A stretch of 64,000 nucleotides of DNA from Celoporthe dispersa (taxonomy: Eukaryota; Ascomycota; Sordariomycetes; Diaporthales; Cryphonectriaceae). Positions 1 through 13,105 of the stretch are shown one piece after another (positions within the stretch are counted from its first letter, which is position 1; the number at the start of each line of letters is the position of its first letter). The position numbers and the translations under genes are program-made. The stretch covers positions 4,016,001-4,080,000 of the forward strand of contig WAID01000007.1 of the NCBI GenBank assembly GCA_016584495.1, in the 5' to 3' direction. The notes below the pieces were generated by a model. It did not search any database, was not told the DNA's origin, and worked only from the letters and a program-made list of their open reading frames with translations.

Positions 1-1031
1 TAAACAACCCCCCCCTCCTCTTGAGCCGAGCGATCCGAGAGAATCTCCAATTGATCTCCAGTCGCCCCGCGGTCCTGTAACCCTCCTTCTCGCTCATCCT
101 CACACCCCCCCCCCCTTCTCTTCCTCCCCCAACTATCTCTCCATCTATACCAATCAAGTCACCAAGCCAGACAGACATCAACCACTACAGGGACGATCTG
201 TATAGTACCATGCATTAAGTGTCGTAGCACGTGCCTTACCTACAGTCAAGTAGGCCGCCTCGACGGAGAAGAAGGGGTCGCGTGTGCTGGCCCAGCTTGT
301 ACATATACCACATCCGCCCTCCCCCGCCCCTCCGCGCGACCCGCCGGGTTTCTTCACATATACATGGGGGCAGGCTCTCCTCGTCTGCGTGCAGCTGTAC
401 CTACCTCTCACCTGGAGAGCCCCCAGACGAGCCCTAGGTCTGTGCAATTTCAACTGCCTACGCCGGCTCCAATCCTCGCCTCATGTCTAGAGCGGGACTC
501 TTGCTGTCAAACAGGCACAGCCGATCCGAGCTTCAACAGCACAGGGACGATCGCCAGTGGTATCATATCGCAAAGTTTCTATTCGTCTTGATCGCTTGTC
601 CCTCTTTCTCTTGTCTAGTGGGTTTTTTCGGTCTTTTTTGGGCCTTTTTTTTGCTCCCCGCCCCGTCCTTTTACTCTCTATATCAACACAAGCGCCGTTC
701 CCGTTTCTATCCCTCTAGACGCTTGCTTGCTTATAACCCCGCGCGCCATGCAGTCAACCCCTCATGATGAAGCAGACAAGATGTCTACGCATGTTTTGCT
801 GGCCAGTCGCCATCCTCGAGCAAACCCATGTTCATCAGGCGAAACCTCTTGGACGTAGCCGGACATGGTTATTCCCTTGTACACAGGTGACGCAAGGGTC
901 ATGGCCGCACCGGGTCGCAAAGGAGAGAGGAATACAGAAAGAGAAAAAGAAAGCGAGAAATAAACAGACACAAGAGATCAGGGACTACCACATGACTTCA
1001 ACAGCATCTCGTCCAGGCTGCCGAACCGCTC
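1..1031. other. Gene-free left edge
   Basis: No open reading frame here has recognisable protein features. The stretch is rich in C/T runs on the + strand and includes the 3' flank of the desaturase gene that follows on the - strand. Nothing else is seen. Confidence 0.6.
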
Positions 1032-2603
1032 CTAGTCCGCGCCGATGGTCATGCCAGCCTTGGCCTGGCCCGCGCTCGGGCTCAGCTTGGCGGGCTTGGT
1101 ACCCAGGCCGTTGCGGTTCCTGAAGAACAGGACGTTCTTGCCGGGTCCTTCGGCCTCGGCGCTGGGCTCGACCCACTGGCACATACGCGCGCTCTTGTAC
1201 ATGGCCTTGATGAAGCCGACAGGACCGTCGGTGACATCAGCCCTGTAGTGGCGGCCCATGATGGGCTTGATGGCCTCGGTGGCCTCGTCGGCATGGTAGA
1301 AGGGGATCGTGCTGACATAGTGGTGCAGGACGTGGGTCTCGATGATGCCGTGGAGAAGGTGGCGGCCGATGAAGCCAAACTCGCGGTCGATCGTGGCGGC
1401 GGCACCCTTGACGAAGGTCCACTCCTCACCGGTGTAGTGGGGCAGGGTAGGGTCGGTGTGCTGGAGGAAGGTGATGGCGACTGATATTTGCGAGTTACAT
1501 GGTCAGCAAGAGGCCCTCCTCCGGACGAGACACATACAGGAGAGAGAGAGAGAGAAAGACAGCGGACGCACCGAGCCAGTGGTTGACCCAGAGGTACGGG
1601 ATAAAGTACCACACCAGCATGTTGGACCAGCCAAAGGTGTTGCCGAGGTAGACGAGGGCGGCGGCGGCCAGGCCGATACCGATGTCGCTGAGCACGACGA
1701 GGTGGGCATCCTTGTTCTCGAAGAGGGGCGTGCGGGGGTCAAAGTGGTTGACGCCGCCGCCGTAGCCGTTGTGCTTGCCCTTGCCGCGGCCCTCGCGCTG
1801 CCTCTCGTGGTAGTTGTGGCCGGTGACGTTGGTGAGGGAGGTAGTTGGGCCAGCCGATGAGCTGCTGGCCGAGGAGCATGGCCAAGGTGTAGATCGGGGT
1901 CTCCTCGGTCAGCTCGGACAGCTCGTGGACGAGCTTGCCCAGGCGGGTGGCCTGCTGCTCGCGGGTGCGGGGGACGAAGACCATGTCGCGCTCCATGTGG
2001 CCGGTGGCCTTGTGGTGCTTGCTGTGGGACATCTGCCAGCTGAAGTAGGGGACGAGGAGGGCCGAGTGGAGGACCCAGCCGACCACGTTGTTGTAGAGCT
2101 TGGAGGGGGAGAAGGCGCCGTGGCCGCACTCGTGGGCCAGGACCCAGAGGCCGGTGCCGAAGAGGCCCTGCAGGAACGTGTACAGGCCCCAGAGGGCGGC
2201 GCGCACGGGAGTGGAGGGAATGGTCTCGGGGGTGACAAAGTTGTGGAAGAGGTAGAAGGTGGCGGCCAGGCACGCCATGTCGCGCAGGACATAGCCGAAG
2301 CCCCGCACGCCGTCACGCTCGAAGCAGTGCTTGGGGATGGCGTCCCGGATGTCCTTGATGGTGTAGTCGGGGACCTCGAAGGTGTTGCCGTACGTGTCGA
2401 TCAGCTTTCCGTACGAGGCCTTGCTGGCGCCCGTGGCGTCGAGGGAGGACATGGAGGAGAGAGAGGTCGACGAGGCCGAGGCCGCGGCGAGTCGAAGGGG
2501 ACGCGGTGGCCGTGGGAGGAGACGACTCCGATTCGACGGTAGTAGAGGTGATGGTCCTCTTCATGGCCGGGTGGCCTCTGGCCGAGACGGCTGTTGATGA
2601 CAT
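1032..2603 (-). CDS. Delta-12 (oleate) fatty acid desaturase, FAD2 type
   Basis: Membrane di-iron desaturase of the ER that would introduce a double bond at C12 of oleoyl lipids. All three histidine boxes are present: HECGH (2120-2134), HSKHH (2012-2026) and HVLHH (1320-1334). The exon boundary is clear: intron 1481-1571, joining VNHWL to VAITFLQH. The start at 2603 is chosen because the family's N-terminal segment (MKRTITSTTVESE) is readable just after it. Two single extra bases break the frame: one near 2497-2500 (in the N-terminal Ser/Pro region) and one in the GGG at 1836-1838 (between GWPNYL and TNVTGHNYHERQ). Removing both gives 493 codons with stop, normal for the family. Delta-12 rather than omega-3 specificity is inferred from overall similarity, not proven. 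The breaks could be sequence errors or a real pseudogene; a core lipid gene with intact motifs on both sides argues for errors. Confidence 0.85.
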
Positions 2604-5600
2604 CTTTGTCGTTGGGCAAGCTGTGGTTGTGTGGTATTGGGAAGAAGTAAAAGGAAGGAGGAGGGGGAAGAAGAAAAAAAAAAGAAAAGATGGCGAGTGT
2701 GAGTTTATAGCTGTCTGACGAGGGGCGGGCCAGGAAGGAAGGAATACAAGCTGCGTGTCGAGCGTCCAGCCCAGAAATGCGTCGACTTTTTCTATCTTTT
2801 GTGCGTGGGCGATGGAGTAGTATGAGTTGTCTCTCTGCTTAGGTGGGGAGGGCGGCAGGGAGAAAGCGAGTCTCTAGGAGGTAACTCGGTATGCTGAGGT
2901 CGAGAGCGTTGGTAGTCAAGGCCGATATTTTGGTGGCGTGTCGTCTCGACCTTGTTGTCAGGTCCAGAGGAGGAAGAGACAAGCGAGGGGAGACTTGGGG
3001 GCAAGGAAAGCTCGAGACGATGTTCCTTTTTTTTTTTCCCCTCCTGAAACCGTTCGAGTCCTGAGCCGAGGGATCTTGCTCGGCTTTTTTTTCTTTTCTT
3101 CCAAGGGCTTCAACAGGACGGGGGAGAAAGCTCGGGGACGAAGGGGGAAGTAGAAGGGGAAGGAGAGTAGGGTAGGGAAGGTATTTTATGAATTCCCCTG
3201 GGTGAATGATCTGCACCCTGTTCGCTTTAGCAGCAGGAGCAAACGAGTCTAGGCTGAGCTAGACTTTTTTTTTCCCCTTCTTTTTTTTTTTCTTTTTTTT
3301 CTTTTATTTTTCTATCTTCCTTCTCCCACCCTCCTCCTTCGCCTCTTGACGCAGGGACACAGGCACTACTACACGTATTCTGCTATGCTGACTCAATGAG
3401 AGACGCAGGGCTATCGTCTGACCTGGTCAAAATCTGGATGACCAGAAGATAAGAAAGAAGAAGGAGAAAGAGAACTACTGAGGGTGTCTCTGAATTTGGT
3501 CCCTTCTCTTTACATGTTCTTGATCCCTTTTTTTTTTTTTAGCCCTATCTTTCACACACACACACCCCTCCCCTTCTCTGTGCCCCTTCTCGAATATTGC
3601 CCGACGTGGGGAATATTTTTCTGTTGGGGAAGAAGGACCCCCGGCAGATGGACACGACGGCGTCCTGGAAATGTGTGGGAAAGGTGGGGCTGTGGCAGCT
3701 CATTCGCGGGCCCAAGTGGTTCCTGCGCCGGGCCAGGCCGGGTCTCTCCCCCTCGTGGGATTAGCACTCAAGGGGGAGCCGCTGTGCGCTGGCCCTCGGG
3801 GCACTGATCTGGACGTGTCCTGCCGGCGGCTCTAGAGGGGGCAGCACACAGCACACTACACCTTGCTCCCCTCTCCCCCGCGCCATCCTCCATGGTTCCG
3901 TTGAGCTGGCCTGCTGCACTCTTGTTCCTTTAGTACTACCCTGATTCATATTACATGCAGCTTGTCCTCGGCGCCGAGGCTTTCGCTCTGGTAACCACCA
4001 CACCACCCGTGGACTAACTCTCATCTGGCAATTATTTCCTCAGGGCAGTCAGCACTGTGCATCTTACATCCTTACCTTGGCGGTGCGTACTTCCTCGGAA
4101 GATCGCCTGGGAGAGGTATCGCCTCGAGCGCACCAGACACCCCGCCGCCGCCTTGAGACGGTGGCGGGAGCTTCGCTACTGCTGCGCAAAGGAGGCTGCC
4201 CCCCTCGTGCACCTCTCGCCACTGTGGGTATTATCCGCAGAGATCTACTGCCAAGTCTTCAGGCGAGCCATGCTTGGTTTTTTTTTTCGGTCTTCCTTGC
4301 TCTTTCTATTTTTCGTGCTTTCGCCTTGCCCATGATATGGTTCTTCTAGCGTGCCCCCTGAGAGATAGCCGACAAGAGATGATCCACGGGGAGGAAGTTT
4401 TGGAATTCCCAAGCCAGAGCAGGGCGCCGAAAGACGTCACACACACACACACACATCATATACACGCTACTATGGTACATAGCTCTTACACACCGACCAA
4501 CTCTCACACCGCCCATAGGTTCTTCTGTGTATGTAGAGGAGGGTGGGGTGGGGAAGTAAGAAAAAGAAAGACATGCAGATGGCGATCACATGCAAAATTG
4601 CTGTACAAATTACATGCCTATTGGCTCATTTACATGTCCTCGCCCTGGTTCTGCCTCAGCCAGCCTCGAGACAAGACAGAGAGAGGCCTTAGCCCGGGGG
4701 AGGGGGGTGCTTAGTGAGGCTTGAGAGGCGCATCGGAGGCTTGTTGGATCGGTCCGAGAGGCAATTGAGTGCCATACCAGAACAATTGATGAGACTTGAT
4801 TAGTGGTGCCCATCTAGATGGGTCTAGGTGACCTATAGTGTGACTTGTAGTACTGTAGTGGCTCGACGATGCTGTGTTTGGAAGAAAGAGCAAGGGCCCG
4901 TGTTGAGGCAGGCGAGAAAAGAGAGGCTCCGGGACAGGGACCTGGACCCTGATTCTCACATGCAAAATCCGCCCGGCCTGGCGCTTATCTTATCTATCAA
5001 TATCAATTGGCGCGCCTCTTTGCCCACAGGAAGGGGGGGGGGGCGCAACGGGCTGCGAGAGGAGGGAGGCAGGTCAGCGGGTTGGCATGGGTAACCCAGA
5101 ACAAGGCCCGGCTTGGCTTTGTTGGTTGGTGGTGGTCAAGCCTCCTTCCAGGTCAGCCCTCTGTTCTCGTTCCAGATCCAAGGCCTGAACATCAGAATGA
5201 TGAAGAATCTATATTCCGCGCAGGTTGGGGACAGACAAGACAGTATGATCATGGTGTGAGTATTTGATGTATATCACCTGATCTGGCGCTCTAGAGGCAG
5301 GGTCTCCTCTTTTTTTTTCTTTTTTTCTTTTCTCTTTTCTCCTTCTCTTTCTTTACTCGGTTCTGCCATGGTATTAGTGCTCCTAAATGCAGCTCGCCAA
5401 GGCCAGCATAGCAGGTTATTTTGTTGGGGAAGCCAAATTGTTGAGCCTCCTGCTCGTCTCACTCTCAGAGACACGAAGCCCCTTCCCCCCCTGTCCCCAT
5501 GCTCTACTCCGTACCCTCCCTCCCTCTCTTTCCCTCTCTCCCTCTCCCTTGGCTCTTGGGTGTTAAAAAAAAAATTCAATTTCACAAAAAAACTGCGTCA

Positions 5601-7509
5601 TTTGCCTTGCATCTGATTTGCCCAATCGCATATGTCAGGATGCTGCAAGGCTCCCCGGGGGGCGGGGGGAAAGAACAGCAGCAACCTCGTCCTACGGGAT
5701 ACACCTTGTCCTCCCGCCCACTACTGACCAGGACGCAACCCGTTTTCGTGCCCACCTTTCCGCCTGTTTTCGTCTCGCCTGCCGCCTCTCCTCATCGTGA
5801 GCCTGTCCTGTCCCGCACACAACGGCTCGGTTCTCCACGTGGCCCATCCGGTGCCTACCACAGCACCAGTTCATAAGCCATTCATGGGCATTTTTTCTCG
5901 CATTCGGGATGATGCCGAAGGGGGTGACACGAGAAGCTCTAGTTGATTTTCTTTTCTCTCCCAAAGGGAATAGCGCCTCCTGGTCGCTTGGTCATCGCCT
6001 TTCGATTACAGATAAGCTGAGAGCCAGTCATGATCGACCAGCAGGATCGCCAGGCTGAGGCCGTGAGCATCTAATTGGGTTTGGCAAGACGACGACAGTC
6101 ATCACACAGGACCTGTCTCGATCTGTATCCTGACAACTGGCCGTCCGTCCCCATCTTTTCTTGCTATGCGGTCTTCAACAAACCCCCACACAGAGGTCAG
6201 CCGTCCGTTTTCGTCCCTCGGGATTTGCCAGTTAGCAGCACGTCGCGACCAGACACGTCAGCAGCGCCGCGGCGTGGGTGGGAAGAGAGACGCCTACGTG
6301 GTAGATCTCCTGGTCTGTTTGCAGGCACAAGGTTCCATGCAATGAGGATGCACGCACGCATATGGAGAGGACCATAGGGACTACTATCCCGCCTAGATTT
6401 TTGTCCGTTCTGGATGTGGAGCAGGCCTGTGTGTCCTTCTCCCGCGTCTCGTCCAGCTCTACATCTTCGACCTGCCGGTGCTTCTTGGCATCACCTGCCC
6501 GCCCCTCTCGCTCTCCTCCAGGGACGCGCGCCCAGCGGATGGGGTCAGAGAGACGTGGCGACGACGTATGGGTGGATGCATCATTCCTTTTCATGCACAA
6601 ACCCACGAATACACCCACCGAGCGCCAACCTCGGTGGCGAGATAATCACCTTGTAAAATGTGATACAGGAGGACTCGGCATGATCAAAGTCATGCCCCGG
6701 TGACAAGGCTCCACAACAAGAGAACATCACACCGTCTAGGAGAGTAAGGGGAAAGGAGATCGCATTTTTTTTTGAAATACCTCATGGCTGATAGTATTGG
6801 TTTTGTATCCAAGAGTACATCTGCGGCACCATAGCTCGTCCGCTCTCAATTTTTCCCACCCCCTCCTATGATCTATGTGCGGCACCCTTAAAAGAGAAAC
6901 CCATCCTTTGTATCGACGTGTAAATCATCAGCCGAGCCTGCCCTATCTATGCCAACCCCAGAGGGCCTCGGTTGTAAATTCGTAGCTGTCACGCCGCGGG
7001 GAGGCGTGAGCTCGGGTTGGAAGCTGACCATCCCTTTCGCACTGTTGTCTATTGCTGTTTGAGCAGCGCGGTCCACACCAGAAGGCACATGAGCCCCGGT
7101 TGCCATGCAAAATTGGCGTTTGTGGATGCCCGTACAGAAACCCAAGATGAACGTGCCATGACTCCGTGCTCCCATTCGGAAGAAAAAGAACCCAAAAAGG
7201 AAAAAAAAAAAAAGAAAGTAAAAACCTTCGCCTCCGAACAATCTCCAAGCCATGTCCAGGTGCTTTCCTTCCCCAGCACATTCACAAGAATTAAGGTATA
7301 CACAATATTGTGGAAGAAGTACGAATGATATGATCAGATAAAGATCAGAAACAGCCCGCCTGTTTCATCGATGGCATTCGGATGACGAATGCGACAAGTG
7401 TGGTCTTGAACCCCCGGAGGGCTTCTGACCAGGAGAGAGCAGGTTGTGCGCAAGGCGTCGTAGGCGAGGGCAGGTCCGGGGTTCGAAGCTCTCGGAGGGT
7501 GTGCGAGGA
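2604..7509. other. 4.9 kb gene-free interval upstream of the desaturase
   Basis: Upstream region of the desaturase (-) and 3' flank of the TBC gene (-). It holds several pure pyrimidine or poly-T tracts on the + strand (for example 3265-3310, 3525-3540, 5305-5350) and short CA repeats (4438-4453). ORFs present are short, biased in composition and without protein-like motifs. A long regulated promoter or 5' UTR for the desaturase, or an unrecognised non-coding transcript, is possible; I see no direct evidence for either. Confidence 0.5.
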
Positions 7510-9868
7510 TTAGAAGTTGTTCTTTCCGGCCTCCCGAACCGCCTTCATCCATCGGTCCTCGTCGCCAGGCTTGCCCACGAGCCGGTGCTTCTTGCTGCGG
7601 ATCACCTTCTGGACCTCGCCAACGCTCTTTGTGCCGAGGAGGGCCATCTCGTGCTCCAGCAGCAGCGCAACACCGGCTCGGATCAGCACCGCATCGCCTT
7701 CGAATATGTAGACGTCCCACAGCCGTGATGCCTCGTCGAGGGCGAGCTGGCTGGTGAAGAGGGATGAGAAGATTTCTCCCATGTACAGGTCCAGGTCATG
7801 TTCGGGCAGCTTCGTCAGGTGGTCGTGGAGATCGCGTGACTTGGCTGCCAGGGTCTGCAGGAGAAGGTTGTATGCTGATGACTTGGCCCCGGCGTCATCG
7901 GAGTGGAAGCTCAACGGCAAGGCACGGTTGAGGATATTAGCAAGTGCAACAAACGCAGCTGCGGGCGTGGGCGTGTTCAGGAGAAGAAGTGCGGCAATAG
8001 TCTGTCATACATTAGTCAGTCTTAGAAGGAGAGAGAGAGAGTACAGGGGAAGAGAAATACTCACGTTGGAACCAGTGACGTAGCCGATGTCACTGCGGTA
8101 CATCGAATACGCCGACAAGACATCCAGGAGGGACTGGTGCAGCGGTCCGCCGGCCTGGAAGATGCGCAGGTCCTGCCAGGTGTGCTCCTCAACGTCCTTG
8201 CGGATGGCACGCATCCAACCGGTATACTTGTGGTCCTCAGGGCTACCGTGGCCCGCCTTCTCGCGAGCCTCGGCGGAACGCGCCCGTGCAAGAGCCGCCT
8301 GGAAGGACTTGTCCGTCAGGCCCAGGTCGTTGCCGATCGCCCTGGTCCAGACGGCACCGCGGCTTCTAGGAGCGACGCCCATCCACCAGAGCTCACGTGT
8401 GCGGCGCTCACGGACGGCGTCGTTCCACCTCGGGACGATGTCCTTCTCCCAGAGCTGCATGAGACTGTCGGCCGCCTGGTCCTTGTTGCTGGACATGGCC
8501 TTCTTCTTCTCCGCCCTGCGGCGTTCGTTCTCCTGGCTGCGGGCCATCATCTTCTGGTACTCCTTCAGGTGGCGGCGCTCCTCGGCCGGATCCTTTGGTG
8601 GGAGCCACGAGGGGCGCGTGCGTGACAGGACAGCCTCCTTCTCCTTGGAGATGGGCAGAGGATCGATCATGATGTTGGTCCGACGCAGCGGGGGCAGTTC
8701 AGCCAGGGCAGATTTGTGCTTGGACTTCGACTCGTCGCTGTGCCGGCGGGCCTTGGGGATCGACCCGGTGCTCGACCGCTGCGACTTGGTCGCCAGCTCC
8801 TCGGCGTGCTCTTCCAGCTTCTCCGTCAGCTCCTGGGCGTCCTTGTTCAGCTCGGCCAGGGTCGCATTCCAGCTGTTCGCCCGCTTGAGGGGGGCTCGTA
8901 GCAGTGCTTCCGTCGGGCGATCTCTGAGACGCAAACGTGGCATCGGATCTCTGGCCCGGTGACCGCAGCTCCCCTATAGAGCCATGCGCAGCAGCGACCG
9001 CGGGCGTGCCATTTCCAACGCTGCGCACCTTTGGTTCCTTGGCGGGTCGCTCCGGTGAGGCTGTCTTGGACGGAGGCTGGCTCTTTGTGCGTTCAGAGAC
9101 AGGGCGAGGCGACAGCGGGACATTGTCCAGGACAAAGCCTTCAGGGATGTCGTCACCGTCGTCCTCGTCACACTCCTGCTCCAGCTCCGCCTCACTCTTC
9201 CGTTCCCGGTTCGTCTGCCAGCTGCTCCGACGCAGCTGCAAGGACAGGGCGGGGCCCCCTTGTCGCCAGGGAGAGACCCGGAGCAAGATGTGGGCTCGGA
9301 GTTCGGTGACGACGGCTGAAGGAGGGACGGAGGGCCGGCTGTTTGGTGTACGGTTGCTCTGGGTTCGGAGAGGAAGCGGGTTCAGGGATTCGGAGACGAG
9401 CTGATTGGTGCTGGAATTGCGCACGTGGGGGTCGCGGCGCTCAGTATGCAGGTTGGGCGAGTTGGACCGCCGCCGCATGGGGTTGTAGATCTCTCTCTGG
9501 GTCACCTGCAGGGTCCGCGACTTGGACAACGGCCTGATCGGCGGCTGCTGCTGCTGCTGCGGCTGGTGCTGGGCCTTCAGGTTGGTCAGAGATTTTGCGG
9601 CACGCAGGTCAGAGGCGTAGGAGCGAGAGAAGGGGCTCGGGTCGCGCTTGGGCTGGTGCTGGTCGTGGTCTTGGTTCGGAGCGTCATCCTGAAGACCAAT
9701 ATCTTCGAAGTTGCTCACATCGGTGATGACGCTGTCCCTGTCGGAACCGAATGACCTGGAGGACGGGAAGGAGGAGGACTTGGAGGACTTGGAGGTGGAC
9801 AATCCCGGGGGCGATCCGGTGTCGGAAAGGACAACGGTTTGTTCAACGGGTCGCTCGTACAGCATCAT
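7510..9868 (-). CDS. Divergent TBC (Rab-GAP-like) domain protein
   Basis: Cytosolic protein with a disordered Ser/Gln/Pro-rich N-terminal half, a Lys/Glu/Arg-rich linker and a C-terminal TBC domain (WWMGVAPRSRGAVWTRAIGN, GPLHQSLLDVLSAYSMY, ARLWDVYIFEGDAVLIR). Intron 8002-8064 joins GYVTGSN to TIAALLLLN. TBC proteins normally stimulate GTP hydrolysis by Rab GTPases with an Arg finger (IxxDxxR) and a Gln finger (YxQ). Here the matching segments read IRKDVEE and YVTG, so both finger residues are missing. A C6 run at 8889-8894 (G on +) holds one extra base: with it removed the frame runs on as TATSPLKRANSWNA and the total is 765 codons. The start is the first ATG in frame (9868); a GCAG just upstream could be an acceptor for an unseen first exon. 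It looks like the fungal branch related to TBC1D12/14, which I infer. Confidence 0.75.
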
Positions 9869-12637
9869 CTTGACATGATCCTGCGCCAGAGACGGAGCGA
9901 TCAATTAGGTTCTGTAGGTTGGCCTCGAGCAAAGTGTGGTGTGTGAGAGAGAGAGAACGCCGGCCCGCAACAGATAGACAAGGCTGTCGTCGTCTTCGTT
10001 GTCGTGGTCGTCACCGTCAAGAGCGTACAGAGTTGTTGCCCTCGGCAGTAATGACGTCGCAGGAGGATATAAGCTTAACCTGCAGCGGCGGAGATCACCG
10101 CGACGGGGTCGTAATTCGTCCGGTCGCGCAAACTGGAAAAAAAGACGGCGGCGGATCCTCGGTCGACCTGAGCCTGCAGCAGCGCAGCCGGCAGGAGTGG
10201 GTCAGGAGTTAAGACGAGGTGACGTTTAGAGTCTAGGAGCGCATGAAGAAAACCAAAAACAAAAGAGACGATCTTGGGACGGTGGGCGTGGTGAAGCGCC
10301 GACAGCGTCCGAGGTGTCTCGTCCTTGCGACACAAGGTGTTGGCTCTCTCGTCCTGCTTTCCGGCTGAAGAGTAAACAACCTCGACGACTCGTGGTAGCC
10401 GGCAGGAGGACAGAGCAGAGGAGAGGGGAGAAGGGATCAACGGCTCTCTTGAAGGCGAGACGAGACGAGACGGAAGAGGCGCAGAGTCCCTGTGATCCCA
10501 CAGCACAGACTCCCGCTTTCGCAGCACACCCCAGAATGGCGACGGTGCGTGAGAGTAATCGGTCACGATCGGAGGGGCCACAAAGCAGGCAGGCGGGGGA
10601 GTAGAAACAGCGTGCTGGGTGGTGTTACTGGTGCTGCTGCAGGGTCTGCAGGGTCCGAGAGGTTCTGGTCTGGAATGTGTCTCACGATCTCAGACGGGTC
10701 AAGGTCGAGGCCAGGGTCGGTCCCGGTGGTTAGGCCGCGTGCAGGAATGCGACTTTGCTGATGGCTGGGCCAAAAATAGGGTTGTCCTGGGCCGGTTTGA
10801 CGGGTCAAACAAACAATGAAAAAAGATTGAATGAGCGGTGGTCTGCTTATTGGGGGGCAGATAGTAAGGATTAAAGAATAGGAAAGAAGAAAAAGAAGGA
10901 AAAAAACAGAGAAACGTGCTCCAAGGAGGGTCGAGCAGCGGAGGTTGGAGAAACAAGATGAGTAGCAAATACTTGTTCGGGGCGGGCTGGAGGAAGATCT
11001 GAATGCGTCGTTATAGATCAAAAGCCCCTCTCTAGAGAACCAATCGAGCTGGAAAGAAAAACGAGTGACGGAGTCGGAAAAAAGAAAGAGAAGGAGAAAC
11101 TCTGGGAGAGGCTGGGAGGATGGTCTAGGTGCCCTGGTGAGGAGAAGAGGAGAGCGAGTGGTGAGGTGAGGAGAGGGAAAAGAGGAGAGGCGGCGGGAGG
11201 GAGTGAGCGGATGAGGTCAAAGATCTTGGGCAGGCAGATGGGATGAACATTCAAGGTCGCCCTCTCGCTCCATAGCAGGTGGAGGCCCAGTGCCCGCCAG
11301 GCCAGGCCCCCGGGCTCCCGGGCTAGTATCTCCACAGGGCCAGGCCTCTCAGAACCTGCCTCTGTGTGTGCAGACAGGCCCAGCACCCAGTTTAGTGATG
11401 GGTAGGGCGCCGGGACAGTGGTGGTGCTGGTTTGCTGGTTTGCTGGCGCCTGGTGCCGGTGTGATGAGCACAGCCTACGGGGGCGGCAGGGCCGCTGTGA
11501 AGAGGAAGAGTTGCTACCGCTGGAGACAGCACCGAGGAGCCCACTAAAATTTTCTTAATTTCCAACGGCGCTGGCTGCTGGAAGGGGGGTGTGTTGTGGG
11601 TGGGACAGGGATACAACACTAACAGCTATCAGTAGCACCCTGCCGTCATCTCTGCTAGTGCCCGCTCCCCTCATCTCGATTGACCTCCCGTCAATGCTCT
11701 CTGGTCTCTGGTTTGATTATGGTCGGCGGCCCTTTGGGGGGGGGAGGGGGTGGGATGCTACCACACAAGCACCAGCCATGCATGCCTTTCCCCGTTTTCC
11801 CAACCCACACCATGCCCTCTCAGGATAAAAGTGCCGCCGGCCAACAGGTTTTCTCTTATCTCTCGCGGATGCCAGGAAATATGCTTTTTTTTTTCTTTCC
11901 CTCCGCGCTGGGAAGCTGGGAAGGAGGTCCAGTCGGTGTACAGTCGGTGTACGTACTATTATAGCATCACTATATGCAACAGTGACCTGGCAATGTGAGG
12001 GGGGGGAGGAGAAAAACAAAATAGATTACGACAGAAGACTGACCAACAAACAACAAGCCCGCCGCATCCTTCAAACAACACCGCTATTTCGGATCTCAGA
12101 ATGGGCTGGCTTCTCGCTCGGGAGGCCGGAAGGCCAGGGAGACCAGGAGGGAGGCCCAGGGAGGGGTCAACCAAAGGGCCCATCCGACTATTATTTCCTC
12201 CCCTCTCCCTCGGGTCTCTCAGAGATGGCAAAAGTGGGCTCCAACAAGGACCCGTCCTTCTATTTTGATCGTGAGCCCTTGCCAATATACCATCTCCAGT
12301 CTGCTCTCGTCTCCATGAGGACAAAGCAATAGGACCTTCAAAAAAACAATGTGCTTGAGGGGTGTGTTCGTGGCCTGTGGATAAGCATACTCTCGCTTGA
12401 GAGAATGCGAAACTTTTTTTGGTTCAACGGCATGCGGGAACCCACCTCCAGGTGGCTTGCCTTAGTTCTTGGTTTCATACGCAGCAGCGCCGTGGCGCAT
12501 CCTCAAACCATTCTCTGACGTCTTTTTTTTTCACCCAGGTCCGTTGGACCTCTCCCTCCATCACCAGCCCACAGACAGTGCATTAGAAGCATCAGCGGAA
12601 GAACGAAATAAAAGATAAAGAATCCCGAGATACGCAT

Positions 12638-12638
<1 letters not shown>

Positions 12639-12682
<44 letters not shown>
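12639..12682. repeat. (CA)22 dinucleotide microsatellite
   Basis: Perfect CA repeat in intergenic DNA. Nothing suggests it is transcribed. Confidence 0.95.
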
Positions 12683-12686
<4 letters not shown>

Positions 12687-13078
12687 TTTACCTCATTACA
12701 GATTACATCAGACGTGACATCGGCTTCATGACATGCAGCTCTGATTTCCACCCCCTGGATCCAATCACAGCTCACCCCCTCCAGGCGCCGCCGAAATTGC
12801 ACTCTTTTTTTTTTTCCTTAAAAAAAGGGGGGGGGGATGGAGGGCCTGGCCAGATTCCCACCCGCTCAGCCTTGCGCGCTGCTGTGGAAACGATCCAGCG
12901 GGTGGGTGTGTGCGTGTGTGTGTGTGTGGGCTCCACCGAATCTTATGTACATAGTAAAGGCCGGTCCCGTCATCTTGCCCCGGGCTCGCCTCGCCTTGTG
13001 GGTGGGTTGCCTGCCTTGTGTACGGAACAAAGCCTGTCATTCATTCACTCGCTCGACCAGAAAATCAACTCGTATTGT

Positions 13079-13105
13079 GTGCGTGCGTGCGTGCGTGCGT
13101 GCGTG
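13079..13105. repeat. (GTGC)n tetranucleotide microsatellite
   Basis: Perfect GTGC/GCGT tandem, about six and a half copies, in the intergenic region downstream of eIF3b. Confidence 0.9.

Noticed and set aside
1814..2542. 242-codon open frame on the + strand across the desaturase
   Set aside because: It is the antisense shadow of GC-rich coding sequence; the - strand holds all histidine boxes.
3265..3310. Poly-T tract as an RNA polymerase III terminator of a tRNA
   Set aside because: No A/B box or cloverleaf could be found upstream; tracts of this kind are frequent in these intergenic regions.
8087..8962. 291-codon open frame on the + strand
   Set aside because: Antisense of the TBC domain exon; no protein-like motif, Ser/Arg-biased.
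10563..11386. Two - strand ORFs of 152 and 122 codons upstream of the TBC gene
   Set aside because: Low-complexity Phe/Ser/Leu from pyrimidine tracts; no conserved pattern or splice logic.
12639..13105. CRISPR-like or regulatory repeat array
   Set aside because: These are simple CA and GTGC microsatellites without spacers.
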